Of a DNA stretch of 33,400 bases, positions 1 to 8,128 are shown piece by piece. The notes beneath the pieces were generated by a model that was not told where the DNA came from, did not search any database, and worked only from the letters and a program-made list of their open reading frames with translations. Position numbers and translations under genes: made by a program. This DNA comes from Clostridia bacterium (lineage in GTDB: Bacteria; Bacillota; Clostridia; Christensenellales; Borkfalkiaceae): contig JAGAIP010000001.1 of the NCBI GenBank assembly GCA_017626495.1, positions 1 to 33,400 of the forward strand. The letters run 5' to 3'. How positions within the stretch are numbered: the stretch's first letter is position 1; the number at the start of each line of letters is the position of its first letter.

Positions 1-168
1 AAGCACCTCACAGATTGCCGCAAGGGTGGAAAAGCGGATAGCCGTGACCTTGTTATTTTTGATCTTGGAGAGATTAACGTTGGAGATTCCTACGCGCTCG
101 GCAAGCTCGTTCAGCGAGATTTTTCTTTCCACCATCATTCTATCAAGTCGAAGTATTATCTTTCCCAT
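1..168 (-). CDS. YozG-like XRE helix-turn-helix regulator, 3' end cut by window edge
   Basis: The reading frame starts at ATG 168 and runs off the left edge (56 codons visible). It begins MGKIILRLDRMMVERK and continues with a classic helix-turn-helix (ISLNELAERVGIS, then NLSKIKNNK). This matches the short Cro/CI-like YozG family (usually about 70 residues). Its start lies 12 bases after the stop of the DUF2975 gene, and the ribosome binding site AGAGGTG overlaps that stop, so the two are probably translationally coupled. DUF2975 and YozG-type genes are commonly adjacent in Firmicutes, which supports both calls. It likely binds DNA as a dimer; its target is unknown. Confidence 0.85.
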   Translation of the reverse strand, partial: MGKIILRLDRMMVERKISLNELAERVGISNVNLSKIKNNKVTAIRFSTLAAICEVL

Positions 169-179
169 TCCGTCACCTC

Positions 180-737
180 TTAAAGAAGTCCGTCAACGTC
201 GTTTTCAAGCTCTACACCGTGAGCAAAGAACTGAGAGAAGCAAAGAACAATAATACCCATAGAGATACCGCCCATATCAATGCTGATTTCTGCAAAATCC
301 ACTCCGCATACCAAACGAGTAATCACACTCATAATAAATCCGATTACGGGAATGGCAATCGCAAAAATACCGATCTCTCTCATCATACGAACATTGTCCT
401 TTTGAAAAGGTGTGGAGTTTTCCGACTTTTTAAAGATCAGATGCAGATTGCGGAATATCATTGCTACTACCGCCATAAGTAACGCTGCACCGATACAGAA
501 AATTACAAAGGCTGCTACGTTCAATTCTTCGTTCGCAACGGGAGTGCCCATCTGAAAACCGTAAACCGATAAATCCTCACGAGTGATATTTTCTGCAACT
601 AAGCTTCTGAAGTTCTCTACGCTGTTATTTGCAAAAATGATGCCGATAGCAGCAATCGCCATTCCAACAGCTCCTATCCAATGGAACACCTCAAAAATTT
701 TTGTTATGGCTTTGCCAAATGTGTTAAGTTTTTTCAT
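180..737 (-). CDS. DUF2975 family four-helix membrane protein
   Basis: This is a predicted integral membrane protein of about 185 residues with four hydrophobic segments (about 15-36, 75-97, 122-143, 155-172). It carries the DUF2975 hallmarks TPFxxxNVxxMRxIG after the second helix and a C-terminal GVELENDVDGLL (family pattern GxELxxDxD). The start at 737 is preferred over the longer frame from 779 because GGAGG sits nine bases upstream of ATG 737. A consensus promoter lies upstream and the YozG-like regulator gene follows directly. The family is often paired with such regulators and may modulate them at the membrane; the biochemical role is not known. Confidence 0.85.
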   Translation of the reverse strand: MKKLNTFGKAITKIFEVFHWIGAVGMAIAAIGIIFANNSVENFRSLVAENITREDLSVYGFQMGTPVANEELNVAAFVIFCIGAALLMAVVAMIFRNLHLIFKKSENSTPFQKDNVRMMREIGIFAIAIPVIGFIMSVITRLVCGVDFAEISIDMGGISMGIIVLCFSQFFAHGVELENDVDGLL

Positions 738-784
738 TGCTTTAATCCTCCAAATAAAAAATGTGTTTTGGCTTAACATTGAAT

Positions 785-813
785 ATTATAGCACGAAAAT
801 TTATGTTTGTCAA
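785..813 (-). promoter_or_regulatory. Consensus sigma-A promoter for the DUF2975-YozG operon
   Basis: Read on the minus strand, a perfect -35 TTGACA (808-813) and perfect -10 TATAAT (785-790) are separated by exactly 17 bases. It sits about 50 bases upstream of the DUF2975 start. The downstream half of the spacer, TTTTCGTGC next to the -10, resembles that of the promoter at 13989-14017 (TTTTTGTGA). Confidence 0.85.
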
Positions 814-862
814 TATGTTTTTAATGTTTGCCGATAACTTTTTTGTTTTTGACATTAAAATA

Positions 863-889
863 GCCCTCGCTCCGTTATGGAACGAGGGC
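863..889 (-). terminator. Intrinsic terminator hairpin after the first XRE-membrane gene
   Basis: An 11-base-pair stem with one mismatch (GCCCTCG...CGAGGGC) around a five-base loop lies just after the stop codon of the gene starting at 1917. It is followed on the minus strand by an A/T-rich stretch with a short T run. An almost identical 27-base copy follows the next regulator gene. Confidence 0.7.
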
Positions 890-894
890 ATATT

Positions 895-1917
895 TTAGTC
901 CTTTTTATCTTTATCCGCTACTAAATTACACAACATCATCACAATTGGGAACAATATTCCGCCTACCACAAACACAATCCAATTATATCGCCAACTAATC
1001 CAACTGTTTCCTTGTATTCCACTACCGTCATTGCCGAGAAATCCCCAAATGAAGAAGATTGCCGTCAGAACGCCCCAATAGGCAAAGCCAACCGCTTCTT
1101 TTACGCTCGTTCTCTTTTTTTCTTTCTCGGTAAATTCTCCTTCTTTCAAGAGCTTCTGCATACTTGCATTTTGTACGCCCACAACAATGAAAATGCTTGC
1201 GCCTATCCCTGCAACAATCATCATAACTGCGAGCATCATTATAACAAGAAGCTCATTTTCAGTAAAGCCGGATATGATCAATGGAATCGGAGAGAAAATG
1301 CACACACAAGCTGCTATAATGTTGAACTTAATATAAGTATCTCTGAATTTCTTTTTTCGTTCTGTCACCATTCCTTTTACGCCATATTCAAGCTCAAAAG
1401 GGATATTCTTATCAAGGAAAGCATACGGCTCATTCTTAAATCCACAATAAATGTAGATCGGTACGGCACACAGAATAAATGCGAACAGAACAATTAACCC
1501 AACTGCACTTGCAGTTGTTTCCGTTATAATCGGATTAGGTAGTCCTGATAACGTAGTCAATACAATTAGAGCAATGGGAGAAAGGATACACAAGAACGTG
1601 GCAAGAGCAATACGCCAAGAGGCGAGTTTCCTCTGTTCAAGATAAGTATTAGCTTCTTCAATAGAAATCTTCTTTACGGTTGTGTCTGAAGAATCATCAT
1701 TCGAAAATTCTTCTGCCTCAATCTCGTCTTTCAAGAGATAGTCCGTTGTAACGCCGAATAGCGTGCCAAGCTGCAATATCTTTTCTAAATCGGGAATTGT
1801 CTGCGCGCTCTCCCACTTGGAAACAGCTTGTCGGGATACGTTCATCTTGTCTGCAAGTTCTTCTTGCGACCAACCGTTCTTTTTTCGTAATCTGATAATT
1901 TTGTCAGCTAAAATCAT
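895..1917 (-). CDS. XRE-family regulator fused to a six-helix membrane domain
   Basis: The protein has about 340 residues. Residues 1-60 form a Cro/CI helix-turn-helix (SQEELADKMNVSRQAVSKWE). An acidic linker follows, then six hydrophobic segments (about 105-128, 135-165, 198-220, 225-250, 280-300, 308-330). Such membrane-tethered XRE proteins are common in Clostridia; they probably sense something at the envelope and regulate their own locus, but the ligand is unknown. Start 1917 is chosen over 1950 because GAGGTG lies five bases upstream of that ATG. The upstream region holds a 9-base inverted repeat (AAGCACGGT) spanning a possible -10, a candidate autoregulatory operator. Confidence 0.85.
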   Translation of the reverse strand: MILADKIIRLRKKNGWSQEELADKMNVSRQAVSKWESAQTIPDLEKILQLGTLFGVTTDYLLKDEIEAEEFSNDDSSDTTVKKISIEEANTYLEQRKLASWRIALATFLCILSPIALIVLTTLSGLPNPIITETTASAVGLIVLFAFILCAVPIYIYCGFKNEPYAFLDKNIPFELEYGVKGMVTERKKKFRDTYIKFNIIAACVCIFSPIPLIISGFTENELLVIMMLAVMMIVAGIGASIFIVVGVQNASMQKLLKEGEFTEKEKKRTSVKEAVGFAYWGVLTAIFFIWGFLGNDGSGIQGNSWISWRYNWIVFVVGGILFPIVMMLCNLVADKDKKD

Positions 1918-1944
1918 ATAAACACCTCGTTTGAAAATTTCGTA

Positions 1945-1989
1945 AAGCACCGTGCTTCATCGTGTCTTTATTGTATCAAAAAGCACGGT
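1945..1989. promoter_or_regulatory. Candidate operator: repeated AAGCACGGT half-sites
   Basis: The half-site AAGCAC occurs three times upstream of the XRE-membrane gene. There is a palindrome AAGCAC-C-GTGCTT at 1945-1957, and ACCGTGCTT (1949-1957) pairs with AAGCACGGT (1981-1989) as a perfect 9-base inverted repeat. A minus-strand -10-like TACAAT (1970-1975) lies between the arms. This is the expected geometry for autorepression by the adjacent regulator; the link is an inference. Confidence 0.5.
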
Positions 1990-2057
1990 TACATACCACC
2001 AACCGAGGGCTTTCAATGTGTCAACCGACAGTTGCTTTTTGCTTTTTATGTGGTTTC

Positions 2058-2084
2058 GCCCTCGCTCCGTTGTGGAACGAGGGC
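2058..2084 (-). terminator. Intrinsic terminator hairpin after the second XRE-membrane gene
   Basis: The 27-base hairpin GCCCTCGCTCC...GGAACGAGGGC lies six bases beyond the stop of the gene that ends at 2090. It differs by a single loop base from the hairpin at 863-889. Confidence 0.65.
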
Positions 2085-2089
2085 TGTAT

Positions 2090-3358
2090 TTATGCTGTTT
2101 TACGCTTCTTTGTTTTTACGAGATACCAAACCACACATACTGCAAGATTGATAGCGTGCAAGGACAACAAGCCTGCGCTTAGTATTGAATACATAGCTTG
2201 ACCGTTTTGGTCAGCTTCATCTGTCGTGACTACGATTTCCCATTCTCCGTTCTCGTGCTGAAGAATGTTGATTGACTCGTATAAAATGGGATTGTAGTAA
2301 TATTTTTTACCGTCGATTTCTGCCCATTTTTTGTTAGGTTCGTGCGTTGGAACTTCACTTGGCGGTAAATTACCATATCCCTCGTCATACCAAGCATCAT
2401 ATTCGCTCTGCATATACGCAATGAATCTATCGGGATCGTCAAATCTTTCACGCTCTATGAAGGTAGATTCACTAACGGAAGAAGTGATAATATATGTCGC
2501 AAGCATAATGATTGCAAGCACAACCGTAAATACGATGCAGATTTTGCCGAGAAGCTTGCTTTCTGTGTTAGCTCTGCTAACCACCTGCTCATCGAGCCAC
2601 ACAATTTCTTTGTTTATGAGTGCCTTTAATACGAATATCTTATATACACAGAACGCAAGGAGAAATGCAACGGCAGCGAACAAAGAGCCAAACAAAATCC
2701 AAGAGTCGATAACAAGTCCATAGTGACTATTGAAATAAGAGAGCGTAAGAACTGCTATCGGCAGACAGAATGCGAAGGTCAGAAGTATTCCGAAGAATAT
2801 CTTTACCGAGCTGAACACCATATCTGTGTTAGCTTTCTTTATTTCCTCGGCGTGTTCTGCTTCTTCCTCGTCGATAAGCAATCTGAAGCTCACCGTGAAG
2901 CAGATCTGACATATCGTAGCTGCTACGAAGAATACGCTTGCAAGGCAGAAGCCAAGCAGGCCTTTTGAGAAGCCAAGATTGCATATCATAGCGGCTATAA
3001 GTCCTACGATGATAAGACCTATCGAGATAAAGGAGAGGTTGGTAAACTTTTTCTTTCTGCTATGTAGCATCAGCTTGAACTGCTTGTCGCTTTTTGCTTT
3101 CTGCTTACTTGCCACATCTTCCGAGGTGGCTGCTTCTCGGTCGGGATTGTTTCGTTCTCCGCGCAGAAGCTCGTCGGTAGTGATACCGAAGATCTCCGCT
3201 ATCGAAGGTATCAAGGAAAGCTCCGGGGTACATTCGTCGCACTCCCAACGGCTCACCGTTTTATCCGAAACAAAGAGCTTTTCACCAAGCTCCTTTTGTG
3301 TCATACCGTTTGCCCGACGCAATGCCGATATGAATTTACCTATCGTTTTCTTTTCCAT
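2090..3358 (-). CDS. XRE-family regulator with C-terminal membrane and extracytoplasmic domain
   Basis: The protein has about 422 residues. An N-terminal helix-turn-helix (TQKELGEKLFVSDKTVSRWE, residues 18-37) is followed by a charged linker and several transmembrane segments: a pair near 95-145, a pair near 190-245, one near 275-298 and one near the C-terminus. A roughly 80-residue polar segment, rich in acidic and aromatic residues, lies between the last two helices and is probably extracytoplasmic. The architecture parallels the neighbouring gene, suggesting an old paralogous pair, though the membrane parts are not obviously alike. ATG 3358 is chosen because AGGAGG lies seven bases upstream; the longer frame from 3376 would overlap that site. 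The ribosome binding site abuts one arm of a 13-base inverted repeat. Confidence 0.85.
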   Translation of the reverse strand: MEKKTIGKFISALRRANGMTQKELGEKLFVSDKTVSRWECDECTPELSLIPSIAEIFGITTDELLRGERNNPDREAATSEDVASKQKAKSDKQFKLMLHSRKKKFTNLSFISIGLIIVGLIAAMICNLGFSKGLLGFCLASVFFVAATICQICFTVSFRLLIDEEEAEHAEEIKKANTDMVFSSVKIFFGILLTFAFCLPIAVLTLSYFNSHYGLVIDSWILFGSLFAAVAFLLAFCVYKIFVLKALINKEIVWLDEQVVSRANTESKLLGKICIVFTVVLAIIMLATYIITSSVSESTFIERERFDDPDRFIAYMQSEYDAWYDEGYGNLPPSEVPTHEPNKKWAEIDGKKYYYNPILYESINILQHENGEWEIVVTTDEADQNGQAMYSILSAGLLSLHAINLAVCVVWYLVKTKKRKTA

Positions 3359-3369
3359 AGTAATGCCTC

Positions 3370-3458
3370 CTCGCATTTCGGGTTTTGTTGCTATAATTCT
3401 ATCATTCCGTCAGAAGGAATACCACCCTCAAGTGAAGGAATCACTCCCGAAATGCGAG
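3370..3458. repeat. 89-base unit bounded by a 13-base perfect inverted repeat
   Basis: CTCGCATTTCGGG at 3370-3382 and CCCGAAATGCGAG at 3446-3458 are perfect inverted copies separated by 63 bases. The interior has two direct ATTCCTTC copies (minus strand) and a small palindrome. The right arm (minus strand) runs into the AGGAGG ribosome binding site of the XRE gene. It could be a MITE-like insertion, an RNA structure controlling translation in read-through mRNA, or an operator pair. No clear target-site duplication was seen. Confidence 0.6.
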
Positions 3459-3469
3459 AACAAAGCGCT

Positions 3470-4936
3470 TTACGCCTTCTTTTTCTTCTTTCTGACAACC
3501 ATAAATGCCACAATACCACCGCCAATTACAATAACAGCAGCGATTGCTCCAACAACAATCCAAACCGTGTCAAAGTAAGGTGAGATCGGGCGGATAGGAT
3601 TTTCGGAGGAACACAGTACAAATTCAAGTTCTCCTTCGGGAAGTCCGTTGCGCTTCAGCGTGTATCCCGTATCGGTCTTGGTAAATCCCTCAAGGCTGTT
3701 TTCCGTAATGTAGAACGGCGTATTGATTACGACCTCCAACTCACCAAAGCTCGCCCACGTACTTGCAGGAGAGAGCAGATATGTGTAGGTATAAATCGAA
3801 GGCTCATATCTTCCGTTTATTTCGGGATAAATGGGCGCTGTGACAGTATTGGTGATACTCGACTTTGGCTCAATCGTGATCTCATACTGATACCAACGCA
3901 TAAGGCTGTTCATAAAACGCTCTGCGGACATATTCAAGCCGTTGGAATCCGGGTATATATAGTTGTATGTGGGATTGCCCTTGCTACCCTCATTAAAAGC
4001 TGCAACTACGGCATTATACCAATCCACTTTGGATACGTCCGTTTCTTCCTTCCAATTTTCAAGTGCGAGTTCTTCAAACGTCATTGTTTCGGTGTTCGTC
4101 AACGATACAATTCCGGCGATTTCTTCTTTGTCCTCTACACCGCCATCTTGATAGCACTTCATAACGAGAGGTGTAGAAAGCGGTTGACCGATAACATATA
4201 CGGAGAAAATATCTCCGTTATCTGCCCACATACCGAATCTACCGTCGCCATCCTTTTGTGTATGGAATCCACTCTGTTCGGGGAAATAGATCTTAGATTT
4301 TCCGTCGCCTCCATCCCAATCAAAGGCTACGTTTGCGGCGTTATACGTCTCTTTGTCGATCAGACCTTCTTTATTAGCTCCACCCACAATGTAGGTGTAC
4401 TTCGTTACCGTCATTGTAGGAGAATAGAAAGCATCCGTAATATAAGTATCGGACAATCTCGGAAGATCCTCGGATAACTTAAACTGAGCGCCATTGGGCT
4501 TCAGCGTGTAACGAATCTCTTTGTCTATTGCTTCGCCGTTAATCGTTATATCGTATTTTTGAGTATCTGCGAATGTAAGAAAGGCTTGCGTTTCGTCGTC
4601 ATACAAACTCGCATAATCGGGCTGCGTTCCAAACGGAAAAGCAAGGGTTGCAGTTACGGTCAAATCTGTCGGGTTATAAAAGGTGTATTCAGCAGTTACC
4701 TTGCCCGTGTAGGCGAGGTATCCATCCATTTCTCGATAATAGTTATCGGGAAACTCCGAAACATCAAAGGTCAGCACCTCTTTTGTGACCTCGATAGGAC
4801 AATTCCCGTCAACTACCACAGCACCCGTAGAATCAACTCCACGCCAATGTGTCTGTGCGGAATTTGCGTATGCGGGAACGACAAATGTGGATGCCAACAA
4901 GAGCACCACAAGTATAGTTGCAAATGTTCTTTTCAT
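3470..4936 (-). CDS. Secreted, C-terminally membrane-anchored surface protein of unknown function
   Basis: The 488-residue protein has a clear signal peptide (MKRTFATILVVLLLASTF, with an AYAN cleavage region near residue 24). A long extracytoplasmic region rich in Thr, Tyr and acidic residues follows, then a C-terminal transmembrane helix (about 460-482) and a KKKKKA stop-transfer tail. There is no LPXTG sorting signal. The body looks beta-rich, with alternating stretches such as TVTATLAFPFGTQPDY, but no family was recognised. The start is supported by AGGAGGTAC just upstream of ATG 4936. The stop codon overlaps a 10-base palindrome AAAGCGCTTT. Confidence 0.8.
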   Translation of the reverse strand: MKRTFATILVVLLLASTFVVPAYANSAQTHWRGVDSTGAVVVDGNCPIEVTKEVLTFDVSEFPDNYYREMDGYLAYTGKVTAEYTFYNPTDLTVTATLAFPFGTQPDYASLYDDETQAFLTFADTQKYDITINGEAIDKEIRYTLKPNGAQFKLSEDLPRLSDTYITDAFYSPTMTVTKYTYIVGGANKEGLIDKETYNAANVAFDWDGGDGKSKIYFPEQSGFHTQKDGDGRFGMWADNGDIFSVYVIGQPLSTPLVMKCYQDGGVEDKEEIAGIVSLTNTETMTFEELALENWKEETDVSKVDWYNAVVAAFNEGSKGNPTYNYIYPDSNGLNMSAERFMNSLMRWYQYEITIEPKSSITNTVTAPIYPEINGRYEPSIYTYTYLLSPASTWASFGELEVVINTPFYITENSLEGFTKTDTGYTLKRNGLPEGELEFVLCSSENPIRPISPYFDTVWIVVGAIAAVIVIGGGIVAFMVVRKKKKKA

Positions 4937-5043
4937 AGAAGTACCTCCTTTGTGATATTCTTTCTCACATATATAGACGGATTTTGCACCGTAAAAGTTT
5001 CATTGTCCTCTATATATTAAGTCGCTTTTTTTGCGATTTGGTT

Positions 5044-5808
5044 TCACTTTTTCGCTAAATTTTTGTTATAAAACCGTTCTCCCTTTTTATGTACGCACAG
5101 ATCGCAGATAACAAACACTCCGAAATAAATCGGTACTGCTATCAAAGAGATCACGGGATATGTCAAGAAGTCAAGTCCATCAAACGGCGAGTGTATTAAG
5201 AACATTGAATTGACGTCATACGCTGCCGCTTCGGATACAAGAGCGTGGAAAACGAGGTTGCAGTAACACCCGATAGCCGCCATTACAAAAATTGAAATGA
5301 GGATATTTGTAATATTTCTTTTGACGTCTATCTTTATGTAGCCGAAGATCGGGAGCAAAAGGATATTGAATAGAAGCGTGGCGTGTGCCGTTATACTCTT
5401 GAAATTCTCATAATCGGCAAGTGTAGGATTCATTATAAAGTCCACGTTGGCGAACATACCAACAAGGGTGGAAATGATACCGAACCAAAACAAATAATCA
5501 ATGAAGAACGATCCAACTCTTGATTTCTTGTTCTTCAAGAGTGAGAAGATTAGAGCCGACCACATCACCACGTTGCAAGGATATATCGGCAAGATCAGAT
5601 TAGGCGTTTCACCCAAGTATTCTATCGCATTGCCACCCGACAACAGCTTGAATATAAAAGAACTGTAATGAAACACGATAGTGAAAATCGCGGCAGCTAT
5701 CAGAATGATATTTTGTGTGCGTTCTTTCTTAACGCATTTTTTTACGAGCCATAAGCCAAGAGCGATTATGGCAATCAGTATAAAATTAAAGATCAGTAGT
5801 TTGCCCAT
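5044..5808 (-). CDS. YwaF/TIGR02206-like integral membrane protein
   Basis: The protein has about 254 residues and roughly seven hydrophobic segments. Features resembling the YwaF/TIGR02206 (TMEM164-like) family include a HYSS motif after the second helix and LPIYPCNVVMW around residues 80-90. The enzymatic role of this family in bacteria is not settled. The ATG at 5808 follows the stop of the upstream small membrane gene by four bases, suggesting translational coupling. A TTG at 5841 would give an 11-residue extension overlapping that gene, so the start is uncertain. A weak hairpin (AAATCGC/GCGACTT) lies just downstream. Confidence 0.7.
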   Translation of the reverse strand: MGKLLIFNFILIAIIALGLWLVKKCVKKERTQNIILIAAAIFTIVFHYSSFIFKLLSGGNAIEYLGETPNLILPIYPCNVVMWSALIFSLLKNKKSRVGSFFIDYLFWFGIISTLVGMFANVDFIMNPTLADYENFKSITAHATLLFNILLLPIFGYIKIDVKRNITNILISIFVMAAIGCYCNLVFHALVSEAAAYDVNSMFLIHSPFDGLDFLTYPVISLIAVPIYFGVFVICDLCVHKKGERFYNKNLAKK

Positions 5809-5812
5809 AACA

Positions 5813-6055
5813 TTACTTATCGTGATTTTCTTTCTTCGCAAATTTCTTCTTGCAGATTATCGCGGCAATGAAGAACGCCAAGCTCGGCAGAAGGTACTCA
5901 ACGGCATCCACGAGCGCGTAAGCGTACAGAGGTGCCGAACCTAAATAACCGCCGGTATTGTATTTGTAGGCATCCACGCCAAAGGCAATGGCAAAGCCTA
6001 CGACCAACAAGGTAGCTACGATATACAAGAATTTATAGATGTTTTCTTTTTTCAT
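5813..6055 (-). CDS. Small two-helix membrane protein
   Basis: The 80-residue protein has two hydrophobic helices (about 8-27 and 50-68) and a lysine-rich C-terminus (CKKKFAKKENHDK). AAGGAG lies nine bases upstream of ATG 6055. It sits between a soluble hypothetical gene and a YwaF-like gene with gaps of only a few bases, so it is part of the same operon. No family was recognised. Confidence 0.75.
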   Translation of the reverse strand: MKKENIYKFLYIVATLLVVGFAIAFGVDAYKYNTGGYLGSAPLYAYALVDAVEYLLPSLAFFIAAIICKKKFAKKENHDK

Positions 6056-6067
6056 AGCGAAAACTCC

Positions 6068-6817
6068 TTAAAAGTTATAGTACGGATATTTCCGATATTC
6101 CTCCGGCACATCCCACTCGTCGTCCGCCGGGATCGTTTTGAGCTTTTTAGACGGCTTATCGGGATAGAGTACCGTGTTCAAATATTCGATAAAATCTGTT
6201 TCATCAAACACCGCGCCGTACTGTTCTCCGCAGAGCTGCAAGAACTTACCGCTTTTCTCGCCGTGCCATACATAGTTAAACGCAAATTCATTGGCAACCG
6301 TAGCAAGGTTATCCGCAACGTCGGCAGGAACTAAATAGAGCGACAGATCTCCGTCAGCACTCAATACGACCTCTTTCATTTCTCGGGTGTCATCGGTCTG
6401 TTCGCAGAACAAGATGTTGTTATGGTAAATCTCAATGGTACACTCACCCATAGTACCGCCCTTGTGGAAATATCCCGTATAGAGCGCACGATCTTGACCG
6501 TAGTATTCGTCCGTGATGGAGAAACCTGCGTTATGAAATTCGGCAATAAAGTCTTTGAGGTACATTTTCTTGAAGTTCTTGCCCTCGTAAGTACCGAGAT
6601 TGCCGTAGTATCCTTCACACACGGTAGCATAGCAATAATCCCAATTCACATCGAGAAATTCGAGGTATCCGTCAACTTGATCCCAATTTGGTGCGGTTCT
6701 CACCATACCCGATTGAGTTCTCATTATGAGGTTGTCGCCGTTTCTCTCAAATTCAATCACGTTCATATCGTGAAGGCTGTACGGTATTTCGGGGTTGTAA
6801 AATCTTGTTATTTTCAA
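6068..6817 (-). CDS. Hypothetical cytosolic protein, about 249 residues
   Basis: This is a soluble acidic protein without signal peptide or membrane segment, rich in aromatic residues (for example VNWDYCYATVCEGYYGN). It uses a TTG start: GAGGTG lies five bases upstream of TTG 6817 and no better ATG lies nearby. Compositionally it resembles the standalone small-domain proteins found in Clostridial immunity or accessory clusters, but no family was recognised and no catalytic motif was seen. It is part of the long minus-strand operon. Confidence 0.75.
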   Translation of the reverse strand: MKITRFYNPEIPYSLHDMNVIEFERNGDNLIMRTQSGMVRTAPNWDQVDGYLEFLDVNWDYCYATVCEGYYGNLGTYEGKNFKKMYLKDFIAEFHNAGFSITDEYYGQDRALYTGYFHKGGTMGECTIEIYHNNILFCEQTDDTREMKEVVLSADGDLSLYLVPADVADNLATVANEFAFNYVWHGEKSGKFLQLCGEQYGAVFDETDFIEYLNTVLYPDKPSKKLKTIPADDEWDVPEEYRKYPYYNF

Positions 6818-6842
6818 AGGATCACCTCGCTTTTAATCAGTT

Positions 6843-7058
6843 TTATTCTTCGTCGTTGCTATCCACGGAGTTGTCTTTTGCTTTTTTGCGATTTTGTGCA
6901 TCAATTAACGCTCCAATGCACATTCCGATACTCAATCCAATAGGCATACAGATAGAAAGGTAATCGGTAGCAACACCTATTGCAACACCAATCGAAATTC
7001 CCAAACACATACCGATAGGCATGTAATGTATCTGATTTTCGGAGTTTTTCTTTTTCAT
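6843..7058 (-). CDS. Small glycine-zipper membrane protein
   Basis: The protein has about 71 residues and two tandem glycine-patterned hydrophobic repeats: MPIGMCLGISIGVAIG and MPIGLSIGMCIGALI. This spacing (GxxxG) favours helix packing in the membrane. A hydrophilic C-terminus follows (KKAKDNSVDSNDEE). ATG 7058 is chosen because GGAGGAGGT lies immediately upstream. The family is frequent in Clostridia; its role is unknown. Confidence 0.8.
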   Translation of the reverse strand: MKKKNSENQIHYMPIGMCLGISIGVAIGVATDYLSICMPIGLSIGMCIGALIDAQNRKKAKDNSVDSNDEE

Positions 7059-7099
7059 AACGACCTCCTCCATTTAATGACAAGCAAGAATCACATCAT

Positions 7100-7303
7100 T
7101 CATCCCAAACGGGAATTATAATATGTTCTCAACACACTATAAAGAATAAACACTATAACGGCAAGCATGACAGAGCAAAAGACAACATAAAAGACAATTC
7201 TAATTTTCTTGTTTTTGATTATGCGAGACATCATTGAATCAATTTGTTTTGAAAATATGGCACAGAAAATTGCAATCAGAAATATAAACCAATACTCTTT
7301 CAT
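7100..7303 (-). CDS. Small two-helix membrane protein
   Basis: The 67-residue protein is almost entirely two hydrophobic helices (about 3-19 and 34-58) joined by a basic loop (RIIKNKKIR). A good ribosome binding site (AAAGGAGGGC) precedes ATG 7303. It lies between the glycine-zipper gene and a lipoprotein gene. No family was recognised. Confidence 0.75.
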   Translation of the reverse strand: MKEYWFIFLIAIFCAIFSKQIDSMMSRIIKNKKIRIVFYVVFCSVMLAVIVFILYSVLRTYYNSRLG

Positions 7304-7331
7304 GCCTTTGCCCTCCTTTTGCTATTAGATT

Positions 7332-7829
7332 TTAATTGACTTCTTCTCCATTCTCATCAAGGAAAAAATATTCACTCGGAAGCAAGTCATTATAGTAAAT
7401 AAACGGATATTCAGTTACCTCAATTTCTTTGACACCCGAGTAATCGTCGATTTTTATAGTTTTACATTTAGGGTTATTAACGCAGAAGCCATACCCGCCA
7501 CACCATTCGGGCAGCACGTAAATATCAGTTCCACGTTTTAACGGGCTGTAAGCGTGTTCAAAAACACGCCCACCATCTTCTGTTATAGAACAGCTCATCG
7601 GAAGATAAGTGTGACCTTGGTTTTCGTTGCCTGACACAAACCACAGTAGTGCCTTGTCACCCTCTACGCTTTCACCAACGTATGTTATTACTGCCGTTTC
7701 AGCATTTGCAATATTATATTCTTTTCTTGCTTGCTCAATAAAGTCTGCTTCATCATACATTGTCTTTTGACAACCTGCGAAAGACAACATTAAAATCAGA
7801 ACAAGCAAAATTGATCCGATTCTTTTCAT
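7332..7829 (-). CDS. Predicted lipoprotein
   Basis: The 165-residue protein has a type II signal peptide: MKRIGSILLVLILMLSFAGC, with lipobox SFAGC and lipidated Cys20. The mature part is polar with several tyrosines and a CxxxxPKCKT region, and should sit on the outer face of the membrane. AAAGGAAT precedes ATG 7829. It is likely an operon partner of the surrounding membrane proteins; no domain was recognised. Confidence 0.8.
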   Translation of the reverse strand: MKRIGSILLVLILMLSFAGCQKTMYDEADFIEQARKEYNIANAETAVITYVGESVEGDKALLWFVSGNENQGHTYLPMSCSITEDGGRVFEHAYSPLKRGTDIYVLPEWCGGYGFCVNNPKCKTIKIDDYSGVKEIEVTEYPFIYYNDLLPSEYFFLDENGEEVN

Positions 7830-7855
7830 ATCAAATTCCTTTCAACTCGTTGTTT

Positions 7856-8116
7856 TTAGAGTTCCTTTCCGCAGTGGGGGCAGAACTTAGACTTTCCAAG
7901 CAGAGTATCATCGATCTTACCACAATGCGGACAACGAATTCCAATCAACTTGTAACCCGCAATAGAGCCAAACAAAATTATGTAGAAAGGAATAGCAATA
8001 TATAGTTCGACCATAAAATCATAATTATTGTCAAGTATCTTTACTCCCACAATGCCCATAGTTACAAAGAGGACTATTGCAGAAATAATTGCTAACCATA
8101 AACATACTTTTTTCAT
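7856..8116 (-). CDS. Two-helix membrane protein with C-terminal zinc ribbon
   Basis: The 86-residue protein has two transmembrane helices (about 5-27 and 38-58). A paired CPHCG motif follows (IRCPHCGK, then FCPHCGKEL at the very end), forming a four-cysteine zinc ribbon that should face the cytoplasm. It is one of three CxxC zinc proteins in this operon. Confidence 0.8.
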   Translation of the reverse strand: MKKVCLWLAIISAIVLFVTMGIVGVKILDNNYDFMVELYIAIPFYIILFGSIAGYKLIGIRCPHCGKIDDTLLGKSKFCPHCGKEL

Positions 8117-8128
8117 AATCCACCTCCA

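Noticed and set aside
2979-3578. Plus-strand frames opposite the second XRE gene
   Set aside because: These are shadows of the minus-strand regulator and surface-protein genes, with no independent start signals.
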